Positions 24,621 through 33,711 of a DNA stretch of 52,202 nucleotides are shown here, in pieces; position 1 is the stretch's first letter, and each line of letters begins with the position of its first letter. Source of the DNA: JAJRAG01 sp050010535 (GTDB taxonomy: Archaea > Thermoplasmatota > Thermoplasmata > Methanomassiliicoccales > JACIVX01); assembly GCA_050010535.1 (NCBI GenBank), contig JBEKKT010000008.1, forward strand, positions 1 to 52,202, given 5' to 3'. Position numbers and translations under genes: made by a program. The notes under the pieces were generated by a model. It was not told the DNA's origin. It did not search any database and saw nothing but the letters and a program-made list of their open reading frames with translations.

Positions 24621-26288
24621 TTGAAGGGCTCTAAGGCTGCACTTGCATTGCTGGAAAGACAAGGCGTCAGTGTCATGTTCGGGCTGCCAGGGGGTACGAC
24701 GATACCTCTGTACGACGATCTCTTGGACTCGAACATACGTCACGTGCTGGTTCGGCACGAGCAGTGCGCCGCGCATATGGCTGATGGTTTCGCTCGCGCG
24801 ACCGGGAAGGTCGGGGTTTGCACATCAACCTCCGGCCCGGGCGTGACCAACCTCATGACCGGAGTCGCCACCGCCTACGTCGACTCTTCTCCGATGCTCG
24901 TTCTGACAGGGCAGGTCGCAACACCGTTGATAGGCAATGATGCGTTCCAGGAGGCCGATTCGTTCAGCCTCATGATGCCGATCACGAAGCACAATTACAG
25001 GGTCTTGGACCCGAAGGACATCCCGGAGGCGATCATAAGGGGCATGGCGATCGCGACGACCGGAAGGAAAGGCCCGGTGCATGTCGACCTCCCCGTGGAC
25101 GTCATGAGGGCCGAGGTCCCTAACGACATGTTGCAGAAGGAGTTTAGGGTCGCACCGCCCGCCGAGGACTTCTCGGGCTTGCCGGAGGCGGTGCGGATGC
25201 TCCGGAGCGCCGAGAGACCGCTGATACTGGTAGGAGGAGGCGTCATATGGTCGAACGCCACACAGGAGGTCCTAAGGATCTCGCAAATGCTGATGGCACC
25301 GATTGTGACCACCATAATGGGGAAGGGCGCCGTGCCAGAGGATCACCCCCTCTGCCTCGGCGTGATAGGCATGCATGGACGAGAGTGCGCAAGGAGGGCT
25401 TTCTCCGAGTGCGACCTGGTCCTTGCAGTCGGCACGAGGTTCTCGGATAGAAGTGCCGGCAACCAAAATGTCCTGGGAGATGACACGAGGATCATTCATG
25501 TCGATATCGATTCGGGAGAGCTCGGCAAGACATCGAATTCACTTGTGAAGATCGTGGGCGATGCGAGAAAGACCCTGCGCATGATGATCGAGGGGCTCGC
25601 ATCGCGGAAAGGCGAGAGTGAATGGTCCAAGAGGGCTAGATCATACATCAAGGAATGCGATTGTGACATTGATCTCTCTGACAACCCGATCAAGCCGCAG
25701 AAGATCATCCACGATCTCATGACAGTTCTTTCAGACAACGCCTTCATCACCACGGAGGTCGGGCAGAACCAGATGTGGGCCGCGCACTTCTTGAAGGTCC
25801 GGCATCCAAGGCAGTTCATAACCTCGGGAGGGTTCGGCACGATGGGGTTCGGCTTCCCCGCCGCGCTAGGCGTCAAGGTTGCGTTCCCTGACAGACAGGT
25901 CGTGGACATCGCGGGCGACGGCAGCCTCCAAATGGTCTCCCAGGAGTTCGCAACGGCGGTTTCTGAGAATCTGCCCGTCCTCGTCTGCTTGATGAACAAC
26001 GGATGGCTCGGAATGGTGAAGCAATGGCAGAAGCTCTTCTGGGACAGAAGGTACAGCGGGACCAAGTTGAACAAGAACCCCGACTTCGTCAAACTTGTAC
26101 AGGCGTTTGGGGCGGATGGCGTGAGGGTGGATAGGCCCTCGGAACTCAGACCCGCTCTACTGGCCGGCCTGAAATCGGGCGTGCCTTTCTTGGTGGACGT
26201 AGCTGTGGATCCCGAAGAGGATGTTCTTCCTATGATCCCGCCAGGAAAAGGATACGACATAGTGAGAGGTAGATGCAGATGGAAGTGA
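24621..26288 (+). CDS. ilvB: Acetolactate synthase, catalytic subunit
   Basis: A thiamine-diphosphate enzyme of about 555 residues making acetolactate or acetohydroxybutyrate, the first common step of valine, leucine and isoleucine synthesis. MFGLPGGTTIPLYDDL, the catalytic-Glu motif VRHEQCAAHMADGFARATG, GPGVTNLMTG, the central FAD-type domain and the ThDP motif GDGSLQMVSQEFATAV ending in MNNGWLGM are all present. The start is set at TTG 24621 because AAGGAGGG lies 8 bases upstream; an upstream GTG at 24582 lies inside the leader hairpin. The regulatory-subunit gene overlaps its 3' end by 16 bases. Confidence 0.93.
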   Translation: MKGSKAALALLERQGVSVMFGLPGGTTIPLYDDLLDSNIRHVLVRHEQCAAHMADGFARATGKVGVCTSTSGPGVTNLMTGVATAYVDSSPMLVLTGQVATPLIGNDAFQEADSFSLMMPITKHNYRVLDPKDIPEAIIRGMAIATTGRKGPVHVDLPVDVMRAEVPNDMLQKEFRVAPPAEDFSGLPEAVRMLRSAERPLILVGGGVIWSNATQEVLRISQMLMAPIVTTIMGKGAVPEDHPLCLGVIGMHGRECARRAFSECDLVLAVGTRFSDRSAGNQNVLGDDTRIIHVDIDSGELGKTSNSLVKIVGDARKTLRMMIEGLASRKGESEWSKRARSYIKECDCDIDLSDNPIKPQKIIHDLMTVLSDNAFITTEVGQNQMWAAHFLKVRHPRQFITSGGFGTMGFGFPAALGVKVAFPDRQVVDIAGDGSLQMVSQEFATAVSENLPVLVCLMNNGWLGMVKQWQKLFWDRRYSGTKLNKNPDFVKLVQAFGADGVRVDRPSELRPALLAGLKSGVPFLVDVAVDPEEDVLPMIPPGKGYDIVRGRCRWK

Positions 26289-26641
26289 TACGACTCGTCG
26301 TGAATGACGCGCAGGGAGTGCTCTCGAGGGTTCTCGCGGAGCTATTGAGAAGGAAGGTGGACGTGGACAAGGCGTTCTTCGGCAAGGAAGATGGGAAGGT
26401 CACCATCATCATAGAGGTCAAGAACGCCTTCTTGAACGGGGTATTGCTGTACGCGCTGAGGAATCTTCAGGACGTGCTGTCGGCCGAGTACCTCCGAGAG
26501 GACTACCTATGTCATTGGGAATTGTCCCCATCCACGAAGTCCGAACGGGTCCTAATGGGCGCCAATGGCAAGCACGTCAACGCTTCAAAGAAAGATGACG
26601 AACATTGTTTATATGGGACTGACCTTACGGTCGCAGAGTGA
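26273..26641 (+). CDS. ilvN: ACT-domain regulatory subunit of acetolactate synthase (short IlvN)
   Basis: A 122-residue protein with one N-terminal ACT domain (VIRLVVNDAQGVLSRVLAELL, then KVTIIIEVKN), followed by about 60 residues without clear similarity. Small subunits usually have 150-170 residues with a second half-domain, so this is short. It is expected to bind the catalytic subunit and give valine feedback control. The overlap with ilvB indicates coupling. The last 40 bases of the gene contain a TATA-like box that may serve ilvC. Confidence 0.72.
   Translation: MQMEVIRLVVNDAQGVLSRVLAELLRRKVDVDKAFFGKEDGKVTIIIEVKNAFLNGVLLYALRNLQDVLSAEYLREDYLCHWELSPSTKSERVLMGANGKHVNASKKDDEHCLYGTDLTVAE
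26607..26615 (+). promoter_or_regulatory. Possible internal TATA box for ilvC
   Basis: GTTTATATG lies inside the end of the ilvN gene, 48-56 bases before the ilvC ATG. It would allow ilvC expression independent of the leader upstream of ilvB. Confidence 0.35.
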
Positions 26642-26662
26642 CAAAGAGTAGCAGGTGAGACT

Positions 26663-27652
26663 ATGGTTAAGATCTACCACGATGCGGATGCAGATCTAAA
26701 AGTGCTGAAAGGAAAGAGGATCGCAGTCCTAGGCTACGGGAGCCAGGGAAGGGCGCAGGCACTGAGCTTGAAGGACAGCGGCATGGACGTCGTCGTGGGA
26801 CTGAGGAAGGGCGGGAAGTCCTCGGATGCCGCGAGGAAGGACGGAGAGGCGGTAGCTGAGGTCCCGAAGGCCGTCAAGGGCGCGGACATAGTCATGATCC
26901 TGTTACCTGACGAGGTACAGGAAGGAGTGTACAAGGATGAGATCTCGCCGAACCTGAAGGAGGGAGCAGCGCTATACTTCTCACATGGATTCGCGATAAC
27001 CTATGGCACCGTCAAGCCACCGAAGAACGTAGATGTAATCATGGTCGCTCCCAAGTCCCCGGGCAAGAGGGAGAGAGAGATGTACCTGGAGGGATTCGGA
27101 GTGCCAGCGCTGTTCGCTGTCGAACAAGACTACACCGGAAAGGCGAGGGATATCGCCCTGGCGATCGCGAAGGGAATAGGCTGCACGAGGGCTGGCGTCA
27201 TCGAGACGAACTTCCATGACGAAGTCACGTCCGACCTGTTCGGAGAGCAGGCCGTCCTCTGCGGAGGGGTCACTGCCCTCATACTCGCTGGGTTCGACAC
27301 CCTCGTGAAGAGAGGATACCAGCCTGAGCTTGCGTACTTCGAGTGCCTGCACGAGCTGAAGTTGATCGTGGACCTTATTCAGGCAGGTGGGCTCGGGCAA
27401 ATGTGGAAGAACGTCAGCAACACCGCTGAGTTCGGCGGGCTGACCCAGAGGGATTACATCATTACCGATGAAACGAGGAAGGCGATGGACAAGATGCTCG
27501 ACAAGATTCTGTCCGGGGAGTTCTCGAACGAGTGGATGGCCGACTGGAAGGGCGGGCTCAAGAAGATGAGGGAGCTCGAGAAGGAAGAGTCCGAGAGACA
27601 GATCGAGGTCGTCGGCAAGGAGATTCGCTCGCTGTTCGAGATAAAGAAATAG
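26663..27652 (+). CDS. ilvC: Ketol-acid reductoisomerase (class I)
   Basis: A 329-residue NAD(P)H-dependent, magnesium-dependent enzyme converting acetolactate to dihydroxyisovalerate, the second step after IlvB. The nucleotide fold is VLGYGSQGRAQALSLKDSG, with cofactor-choosing loop LRKGGKSSDAARKDG. The knotted C-terminal domain carries the metal ligands in SDLFGEQAVLCGG and AYFECLHELKLIVDLI. Its length is that of class I enzymes. AGGTGA precedes the ATG. Confidence 0.95.
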   Translation: MVKIYHDADADLKVLKGKRIAVLGYGSQGRAQALSLKDSGMDVVVGLRKGGKSSDAARKDGEAVAEVPKAVKGADIVMILLPDEVQEGVYKDEISPNLKEGAALYFSHGFAITYGTVKPPKNVDVIMVAPKSPGKREREMYLEGFGVPALFAVEQDYTGKARDIALAIAKGIGCTRAGVIETNFHDEVTSDLFGEQAVLCGGVTALILAGFDTLVKRGYQPELAYFECLHELKLIVDLIQAGGLGQMWKNVSNTAEFGGLTQRDYIITDETRKAMDKMLDKILSGEFSNEWMADWKGGLKKMRELEKEESERQIEVVGKEIRSLFEIKK

Positions 27653-27773
27653 GCGTCGCAACATCTTTCTTTCCGACGCCATGATCGACGGCGCGTTCAG
27701 TCTTTTGATTTCCTTCCGATCCTCTGCACCTCTCATATATCCGCAGATGGATTATCCTCGACGTGAACGAGGG

Positions 27774-28151
27774 ATGGCTATATTGAAGAGGATGAAACTG
27801 AAGACGCCTGAGCAGGATTTTCTCGTGGAACTGAATGATACCGAGACTGCCGAAGCCATATGGCTCGGGCTTCCCTTCGAGGCCTACGCGAACGTGTGGG
27901 GAGAGGAGATCTACTTCGAGATACCGGTCAAGATGCCTCTCGAGCGCGGGAAGAGGATTATGGATGTCGGAGAGGTGGCGTTCTGGCCGGACGGTAGTGC
28001 GTTTTGCTTGTTCTTCGGGCCCACGCCGGTTAGCGAGGACGAGAGACCGGCGGCGATTAGCGACGTGACACCCATCGGAAGGATAATCGGCGATACAGAG
28101 GGGCTGAAGAAGGTCGGAGACCGAAGCAGGCTCACCGTCGAGAAAGCTTGA
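27774..28151 (+). CDS. Cyclophilin-like fold protein (PF04126-type)
   Basis: A 125-residue protein resembling the small archaeal/Thermotoga cyclophilin-like family (TM1367 type). Conserved features are ELNDTETAEAIWLGLPFEAYANVWGEEIYFEIP near the start, VGEVAFWPDGSAFCLFFGPTP in the middle and VTPIGRIIGD near the end. The biochemical function is unknown; peptidyl-prolyl isomerase activity has not been shown for the family to my knowledge. The start at 27774 is chosen because a TATA-like TCATATATC lies about 35 bases upstream; longer in-frame starts exist. It converges with the pmbA remnant, with 4 bases between them. Confidence 0.78.
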   Translation: MAILKRMKLKTPEQDFLVELNDTETAEAIWLGLPFEAYANVWGEEIYFEIPVKMPLERGKRIMDVGEVAFWPDGSAFCLFFGPTPVSEDERPAAISDVTPIGRIIGDTEGLKKVGDRSRLTVEKA

Positions 28152-28155
28152 GGCC

Positions 28156-29520
28156 TCAGGCGCTGCCGACCAGCTCGATCCCGTCGAAGCAGATTGTCGG
28201 AACAACGCAGTACTTGAACACAGTCGAGTCGTTCGCCACTTCCTTAACGTTCCTCAACGCTTCGAACATGTTTCCGACCAGCAGGGCGCGGTCAATCGCC
28301 TGCACGATCTCCCCCTTCTTGATCATGCGCCCGCAGCGGACCTCCAAACCGAATGCGCCCGTGATAGGATTGACCTCGGGGTAGGCGAGACGTTCAATCA
28401 AGACCCCTTCGTCCACAGATGCGATCAGCTCCACCCTGCTCTTGGTTCCCGGCGCCAGCACGAGGTTCATCGGCCAGACTCCGATCGGGTCGAGGTAGAT
28501 GCCTTGAGCGTCCTCCGGGCGCCTCCTGAGACCGTTTCCGGAGGGATCCATCGACTCCAGGCTGGCATTGTAGCTGTCGTACAGGTACGATTCCAAGACA
28601 CCTTTGTCCACGAGGGTCTTCTTCGAGGCGGGGGCGCCCTCATCGTCGTAGCTCGAAGAGAGCATTCCTCTTTCGTCGCTCGGGTCGTCGGTCAAAGTGA
28701 CCGACCGAGACGCGACCTCCTCTCCCGCCTTGCCCATCCACGCGCTTCTCCGCCTGTGAACGTTCTCCGCGCTCAGAGCGGCGCCAGCTGAAGACATCAA
28801 CATGGTCCGCAAGATCGTCCGGCAAGATGACCGTCTGGCCCCTCATCCTGCCTTTGAAAGCGACCGTCTCCGACGATGCCAAGGCCTTCTCTCTCAGCGA
28901 TCTTTCAATCGCGTCCGGATCAAGCCCGGAAAGGTGCGGTGAGTGGAAGCTCTCGACGCCTTCTCCCGGTTTCGCCCCGTCTGTCATGGTCGAGAAATTC
29001 AGATACACCAATGTGTTCCTAAAATCGACGTAGACACCGTTGGAATTGAGGATACTAGATTCGACCCTTGCTACCCTGATCAGGCCCTTCGGGACCTTGA
29101 CCCGGTCACCGTCGGTCGAGCTCTCCACTACATGCCTAGCGATCTCCGCGAGCTGCTCTCCGGTCATGTGGGCGACCCTATCGTCCCACACCTTCGGGTC
29201 GACCGAGAACTTGCCGCCGGAGGCAGGGAACTGGCTGAAGCCGTTGTCCACGGGCGAGAGCCCTGCCATCCTGACCGCGGTCATCGCGGTCATCTCCGCT
29301 TCCTTCGGCGTGCTGCATGAGGCCGAAGACTGGCCAAGCCGCTTCCCCTTCGCCACCCTCACAGCTAGCCCCTGGTCGATCTTCTCCTCGATGTGCTTCA
29401 CTGCGGAATCGTCGACGTACAAGCTAGGGTCCTGGTTCTGACGGCGAAAACCTCCAACTGATCCGGCCTCTCCTTTCTCGCCACGCTGTAGGCGCTGCTG
29501 AGAATCGAGTCGAGGTCCAT
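28156..29520 (-). pseudogene. pmbA: PmbA/TldE-like metallopeptidase subunit, two frameshifts
   Basis: Read across two breaks, this is a full-length TldD partner of about 450 residues. The start MDLDSILSSAYSVARKERPD at 29520 directly follows the tldD stop (TGAATG). Near 29433-29445 the frame must shift to reach DPSLYVDDSAVKHIEEKIDQ. Near 28803-28806 (GGACCATG) a second shift, explained by one extra base, links LPDDLADH to MSSAGAALSAENVHRRRSAW. The C-terminal part carries the family stretches YDDEGAPASKKTLVDKGVL and SGNGLRRRPEDAQGIYLDP. TldD and PmbA normally form one protease, so loss of PmbA while TldD is intact is odd; sequence error is a real alternative. Confidence 0.75.
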
Positions 29521-30897
29521 TCAACCGCCCCCCACCACTAGCTTGGATCTACAGAACGGCCCGCCGCTGGTCACGGGAACGAAGTCCTCGATCCCCTTCC
29601 CGCAGATCCCCCCGTCCAATTGGGCCTTGTCTCCGACTGCGTCTGTCGTCTTGAGTATCTCCAGGGCGCTGCCAGTGAGCGTGAAGGACCTTATCATGTC
29701 GGTGATCTTCCCATTCTCGATGATGAACCCTCTGAGGGTCTTCGCTTCGAATCCGCCTCCGACCGGGTCCTCCATTCCACTTATCGACTTGTCTGCCAGA
29801 ACCCCGTGCTTAACCCCCTCGACCATCTCTTCGAGCGTCCAGTCGCCCGCTTCGAAGAACGTGTTCGTCATGCGGACCCAAGTCCTCCTCCCGAAGTCCT
29901 GAGCCCTGCCGTTGCCAGTCGGTGCTACTCTCATCTCAGCAGCTGTCTCGAGATCTTGCATGTACCCTTTGTAGACCCCGTCCTGGATTATGACGGTTCT
30001 CGAGCTTGGAGTCCCCTCGTCATCGAAGGGGATCGTCCCAAACGCCCCCTTGATCGTCCCGTCATCTACCATTGTTATCTGATCGCTAGCCACTCTCTTG
30101 CCGACAGCGCCGGTCAAGAACGACCGCTTTTTCACGATCTCATCGGCCTCGGACGCGTGGCCCATGACCTCGTGCGCGAGCGTCCCGCTGATCTTCGGGT
30201 CGCTGATGCAGGTCATGTATCCAGAAGGCGGTTTCTTCGCCGCCAACATCTTCACTGCTTCCTCCCCAGCATACTTCCCCATCGCCATGACGTCCTTCTC
30301 CTTGATCAGCTCGAACCCCTTGGTGCCATCGACGATCTTGAAGAACATCTCCTGATGCCCGTCGCCAGAGGCAACGGGGAACGCCATCAACCGGACCCTG
30401 ACCTCTTCCCATTTCAAAGAAGATCCGAACGAATTGACCAGAAGGTTCGTCCTGACCTCGTCTCTGTAATCCGAGTTCGAATTGACCACTCGGGAATCGA
30501 CCTTCTGAGCCTTGTCCAGGTCAGCAACGTATGCTAGCTTCTCCTCGATCGGGACGCTGTCCGTATCAATGCAAACATCAGCCCTCAGCTGTCTATCATC
30601 CGAAGGCATGTCGGGTATCCTAGTTCCTTTCGCCCTTCCGAGCTTGGCGTTCTTGGTAGCCTGCAGACAGGATTCGAGGACAGTCTTCTTGTCCAGCTCG
30701 ACCGTAGTCGCGTAACCCCAGGATCCTCCGACCCTCGCGCGGAAGCACACCCCACCCAAGCTCTGCTCCGTGAGAGTCCTGACCGAGGCGTCCACGACCC
30801 TGATGGACGTCTCCCTCAGCACCTGATACCTAGCGTCGCAGAATTCGGCGCCCTCGGAAGTCATCCGGTCTACCGCGACCCGCAACAAGTCCTCCAT
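29521..30897 (-). CDS. tldD: TldD-family metalloprotease
   Basis: A 458-residue protein that with its PmbA partner forms a hollow metalloprotease cutting small or unfolded peptides. The HExxxH zinc motif appears in LAHEVMGHASEADEIV near 238-253. Other family blocks are TMVDDGTIKGAFGTIPFDDEG, APTGNGRAQDFGRR near 326-339, and the C-terminal GGICGKGIEDFVPVTSGGP. Length and motifs are intact. It follows the peptidase gene with no gap (stop and start adjacent), and pmbA follows it directly, giving a three-gene peptidase operon. Confidence 0.92.
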   Translation of the reverse strand: MEDLLRVAVDRMTSEGAEFCDARYQVLRETSIRVVDASVRTLTEQSLGGVCFRARVGGSWGYATTVELDKKTVLESCLQATKNAKLGRAKGTRIPDMPSDDRQLRADVCIDTDSVPIEEKLAYVADLDKAQKVDSRVVNSNSDYRDEVRTNLLVNSFGSSLKWEEVRVRLMAFPVASGDGHQEMFFKIVDGTKGFELIKEKDVMAMGKYAGEEAVKMLAAKKPPSGYMTCISDPKISGTLAHEVMGHASEADEIVKKRSFLTGAVGKRVASDQITMVDDGTIKGAFGTIPFDDEGTPSSRTVIIQDGVYKGYMQDLETAAEMRVAPTGNGRAQDFGRRTWVRMTNTFFEAGDWTLEEMVEGVKHGVLADKSISGMEDPVGGGFEAKTLRGFIIENGKITDMIRSFTLTGSALEILKTTDAVGDKAQLDGGICGKGIEDFVPVTSGGPFCRSKLVVGGG

Positions 30898-31986
30898 CTA
30901 GATCACCGTCAGCTCCTTCGACGCGCTTGTCAGGACCTCGCAGCCATTCTCCTTGACGCGCACCACGTCCTCGATCCTGACGCCACCATACCCAGGTATG
31001 TAAATGCCAGGCTCGACGGTGAGTATCATGTTCTTCTCAAGTGGGAGATCGACCCCGGGCGCCATCCTTCCACCGTCGTGGACCGAAAGTCCGAGGCTGT
31101 GACCGAGCGAATGGGGCATCGTCCCCGTACTCTTCGATCTGTCAATAATAGACCGGGCCGCAGCGTCAACGTCTCTTCCGTTGACGCCGGCTCGGATATT
31201 CGCTAGCCCAGCCGCCTGCGCTTCCAGCACGATCCCATACATATCCTTCTGCTGCTTCTTGACCTTGCTAGCCACGAACGTGCGGGTGATGTCGGAGCAG
31301 TATCGACGGTACTTTGCCCCGAAGTCGAACAACGCGAACTCGCAATTCTTTAGCACCGTGTCGTTCGGCGAGTGGTGCGGATCAGCTGAGTTTCTTCCGA
31401 AGGACGATATCGTATCGAAAGATGGCGAGCTCGCACCTTTCTTCTGCATCCCATAGGACAATTCTGCGGCGGCCTCATACTCCTTCATGCCGACCTCCAG
31501 GAAATCGGGGATATCATGAGCGACCTCGGAAGCTATCTTGCAGGCATTCCGTACTAGCTCGACCTCGCTATCGTCTTTGACTAGCCTCGTTTTCTCGATT
31601 ACCACGGAGACGTCGACTATCTCGACACCTGGTGCAGCTCGCTTGATCTCTTCGAGGTTGCTCACTGAGAGTCCCGATCCATTGATGCCCAAGCCCTTGA
31701 CGCCTTTGAGCGCCTCCCTGAGCAATTGTCCCCTCTGAGCCAACTTGGCATACACTATGACCCGAGAGTCTCCGCCTACGGCGCAACTCTCCTCGAGAGC
31801 GGAGGATATGACATCCGACTTGCCATCCGGCCAGAGGATCGCTGCGCACCCTTCGAATAGGCCGGATTCATAGCCCGTGACGTGAAGGAACGAGAGGTCA
31901 ACGTTCGGCTCCTCACCGTTCATAAGAATGACTGCGTCCACATTCTCCGTCAGACTGGAAAAGATCCTTTTGACCCTCTGTTTCAT
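30898..31986 (-). CDS. pepQ: M24-family Xaa-Pro peptidase
   Basis: A 362-residue pita-bread-fold metallopeptidase (prolidase or aminopeptidase P type). An N-terminal creatinase-like domain of about 120 residues precedes the catalytic domain. Metal ligands are visible as LFDFGAKYRRYCSDITRTF (two Asp) near 215-233, LGHSLGLSVHDGG (His) near 295-307, LTVEPGIYIPGYGGVRIED (two Glu) near 323-341. It would release residues next to proline from peptides, fitting the adjacent tldD/pmbA peptidase genes. It opens the leftward operon. Confidence 0.88.
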   Translation of the reverse strand: MKQRVKRIFSSLTENVDAVILMNGEEPNVDLSFLHVTGYESGLFEGCAAILWPDGKSDVISSALEESCAVGGDSRVIVYAKLAQRGQLLREALKGVKGLGINGSGLSVSNLEEIKRAAPGVEIVDVSVVIEKTRLVKDDSEVELVRNACKIASEVAHDIPDFLEVGMKEYEAAAELSYGMQKKGASSPSFDTISSFGRNSADPHHSPNDTVLKNCEFALFDFGAKYRRYCSDITRTFVASKVKKQQKDMYGIVLEAQAAGLANIRAGVNGRDVDAAARSIIDRSKSTGTMPHSLGHSLGLSVHDGGRMAPGVDLPLEKNMILTVEPGIYIPGYGGVRIEDVVRVKENGCEVLTSASKELTVI

Positions 31987-32071
31987 CGTATCTACTCAGC
32001 CGGAGAACCACTACACGTGACTTATAACTTCCCAACCAAGCCAGGAAGGCATTGAAAAGGGGGGATCAAGC

Positions 32072-32890
32072 TCAAACGCCAATCCAAATATTCCCGACGA
32101 GCCTTTTGATCGTGGCGAGGGCCGACAGAGCTGCCAGGTAGCTCGTGGAGGGATTCTTCGGGAACGGAACGTTCTTCGTCTCGGAGATGACCTCGCCGAA
32201 CGGCCCCTTCACTATCACCTTGTGCGTGTTCTTATCGGTCTTCGGGTCCAAGATGATCCTTACCTTCGTCTTGTCGAATCCGACCCCCAGAAGGCTCAAC
32301 GTTGCGGAGACATTCATGTTCCTGGGGAAGAGGGTCGCGGCCTCCCTCGCGCTCCCATCGAAGACGACGACGGGCTGCTTGAGATCACTGATGTCAATGC
32401 CTTTGCTTTTCAAGTACTCAATGTTGCCGAAGCTTTTGGGATTCTTGGTCGTGATCAAAAGGACCTCATCAATCGTACCGACCGAGGCGGCGCGTAATCC
32501 ATCGGTACCAGTCACGGCCCCTGAGGGCGCATACATGCGACCGCCCTTCGTCTTTGCGAGCGAGAAGCATCTCTCCCTGAACGAATCGTCGACAAGTGCC
32601 CCAACACTCATTATCATCACATCTGCACCGTGTTCGAGGAAGAACGGTATGAAATGCTTCGCGGCCTCCTGACTTGCGGCCTCCACGATGAGGTCTATCT
32701 TCGGGATGATAGCCAGCAGGCTCTCGTCACTGTTGTCGACGTACTTGACCTTGTGTAGCTTCTCGACGAGGTGAGCGGCACATACTTTGCTCTTGTCCGT
32801 GATATAGATCCTCTCGATCTCGGGCATCTCGTCGACTGCCTTTGCCAGTGTCGTCCCAATAGAGCCACATCCAATGATGAGCAGGCGCAT
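32072..32890 (-). CDS. nadX: L-aspartate dehydrogenase
   Basis: A 272-residue NAD(P)-dependent dehydrogenase producing iminoaspartate, a precursor for NAD synthesis. MRLLIIGCGSIGTTLAKAVD begins the dinucleotide fold; IVEAASQEAAKHF, MSVGALVD and MYAPSGAVTGTDGLRAASVG near 143-162 match the archaeal/Thermotoga aspartate dehydrogenases. The C-terminal FPRNMNVSATLSLLGVG contains the catalytic His-equivalent region (the family has NVAA or NVSA). The ATG at 32890 has a TATA-like GAAATATAAC 25-34 bases upstream. No nadA or nadC is nearby. Confidence 0.85.
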   Translation of the reverse strand: MRLLIIGCGSIGTTLAKAVDEMPEIERIYITDKSKVCAAHLVEKLHKVKYVDNSDESLLAIIPKIDLIVEAASQEAAKHFIPFFLEHGADVMIMSVGALVDDSFRERCFSLAKTKGGRMYAPSGAVTGTDGLRAASVGTIDEVLLITTKNPKSFGNIEYLKSKGIDISDLKQPVVVFDGSAREAATLFPRNMNVSATLSLLGVGFDKTKVRIILDPKTDKNTHKVIVKGPFGEVISETKNVPFPKNPSTSYLAALSALATIKRLVGNIWIGV

Positions 32891-32914
32891 GTGTTCTTCA
32901 CCGAATGCAAACGT

Positions 32915-32924
32915 GAAATATAAC
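32915..32924 (-). promoter_or_regulatory. TATA-like box of the aspartate dehydrogenase gene
   Basis: On the minus strand GTTATATTTC lies 25-34 bases before the ATG at 32890, consistent with a leaderless transcript. Confidence 0.5.
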
Positions 32925-33059
32925 ATTATTGGCGCGGAGACACGAGAATCGGACCACGTACCCCGGAATTCGAAGAACCTTGAGACATCTCCTGGGGCAT
33001 GCGATAGGAGCCAGGCAATCGAACGGGGCACTCCCGTCCCCTCACAGCGATGGAAAGGA

Positions 33060-33649
33060 CTTTGGTTGAATGCTGCCATTGATGACTTGTTTCGGCAGCG
33101 GAAAGATGGCAATGAAATCATTGAAGAAATCGCTTGTCAAGAACCCGCAGTGGTTCAGCCGAATGCTCTCAGCAAATATCATAAACTCCTTGCAGAGGAT
33201 AAGCTCTACTGGGAATTTTACGTGACAGAAGTCATTCGGGTCACTGGCATTGATAGTCTGTGCGGAAGGATCGTACAGCTTCAAAAGAGGCGGGTTTCTG
33301 CACCCTTTGATCACAATCCACAGGCTCAGCCTCGAGGAACGACTTCGGGAAACTGGAATTGAAGTTCGGTCACAACGGTCTGCTGCATTTGATGGACGGA
33401 GAGATCTTCGAGTTCCGCCAACTCGGATTCTGGAAGCCGCAATGGCCTTTCTTTGATGAATCTGGAGAGGTGATCTGCACCTTCACGAGGAAAACGAAGG
33501 TGTTGAAGCACAGCGGAGATGTGAAGATCGAGGAAAAGGCAAAGCGTAAGATCTGCCTTCCACTCTTTCTGCCGGTTGGCTGGTAGCTTATCGTTCTATT
33601 CACAGAGGAAGAAGCCGCGACCGCGGGGGCTGCCGCTTCGTTGACTTGA
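33060..33649 (+). pseudogene. Degraded gene, C-terminal half readable, with in-frame TAG before a membrane tail
   Basis: No complete frame spans this 800-base gap, but fragments in different frames look like one former gene. One reads LRKSLVKNPQWFSRM-like sequence near 33.12 kb (MKSLKKSLVKNPQWFSRML); a later one reads LKFGHNGLLHLMDGEIFEF and PFFDESGEVICTFTRKTKV, a beta-rich pattern recalling tubby/LURP-one or scramblase-like domains. The frame then meets TAG at 33584 in LFLPVGW-stop-LIVLFTEEEAATAG and would continue to 33649 as a hydrophobic tail. Family assignment is tentative. It is best called a remnant; the surrounding DNA up to 33711 shows nothing else. Confidence 0.35.
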
Positions 33650-33711
33650 CCGATCGATCCTGAAGGCGTCATCCCGAGTGCTAGCCATTCAAGGACATGA
33701 ACAACTGAGCG

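Noticed and set aside
33584..33586. TAG read as pyrrolysine
   Set aside because: The gene is broken in several frames upstream, so a nonsense mutation in a pseudogene is the simpler explanation.
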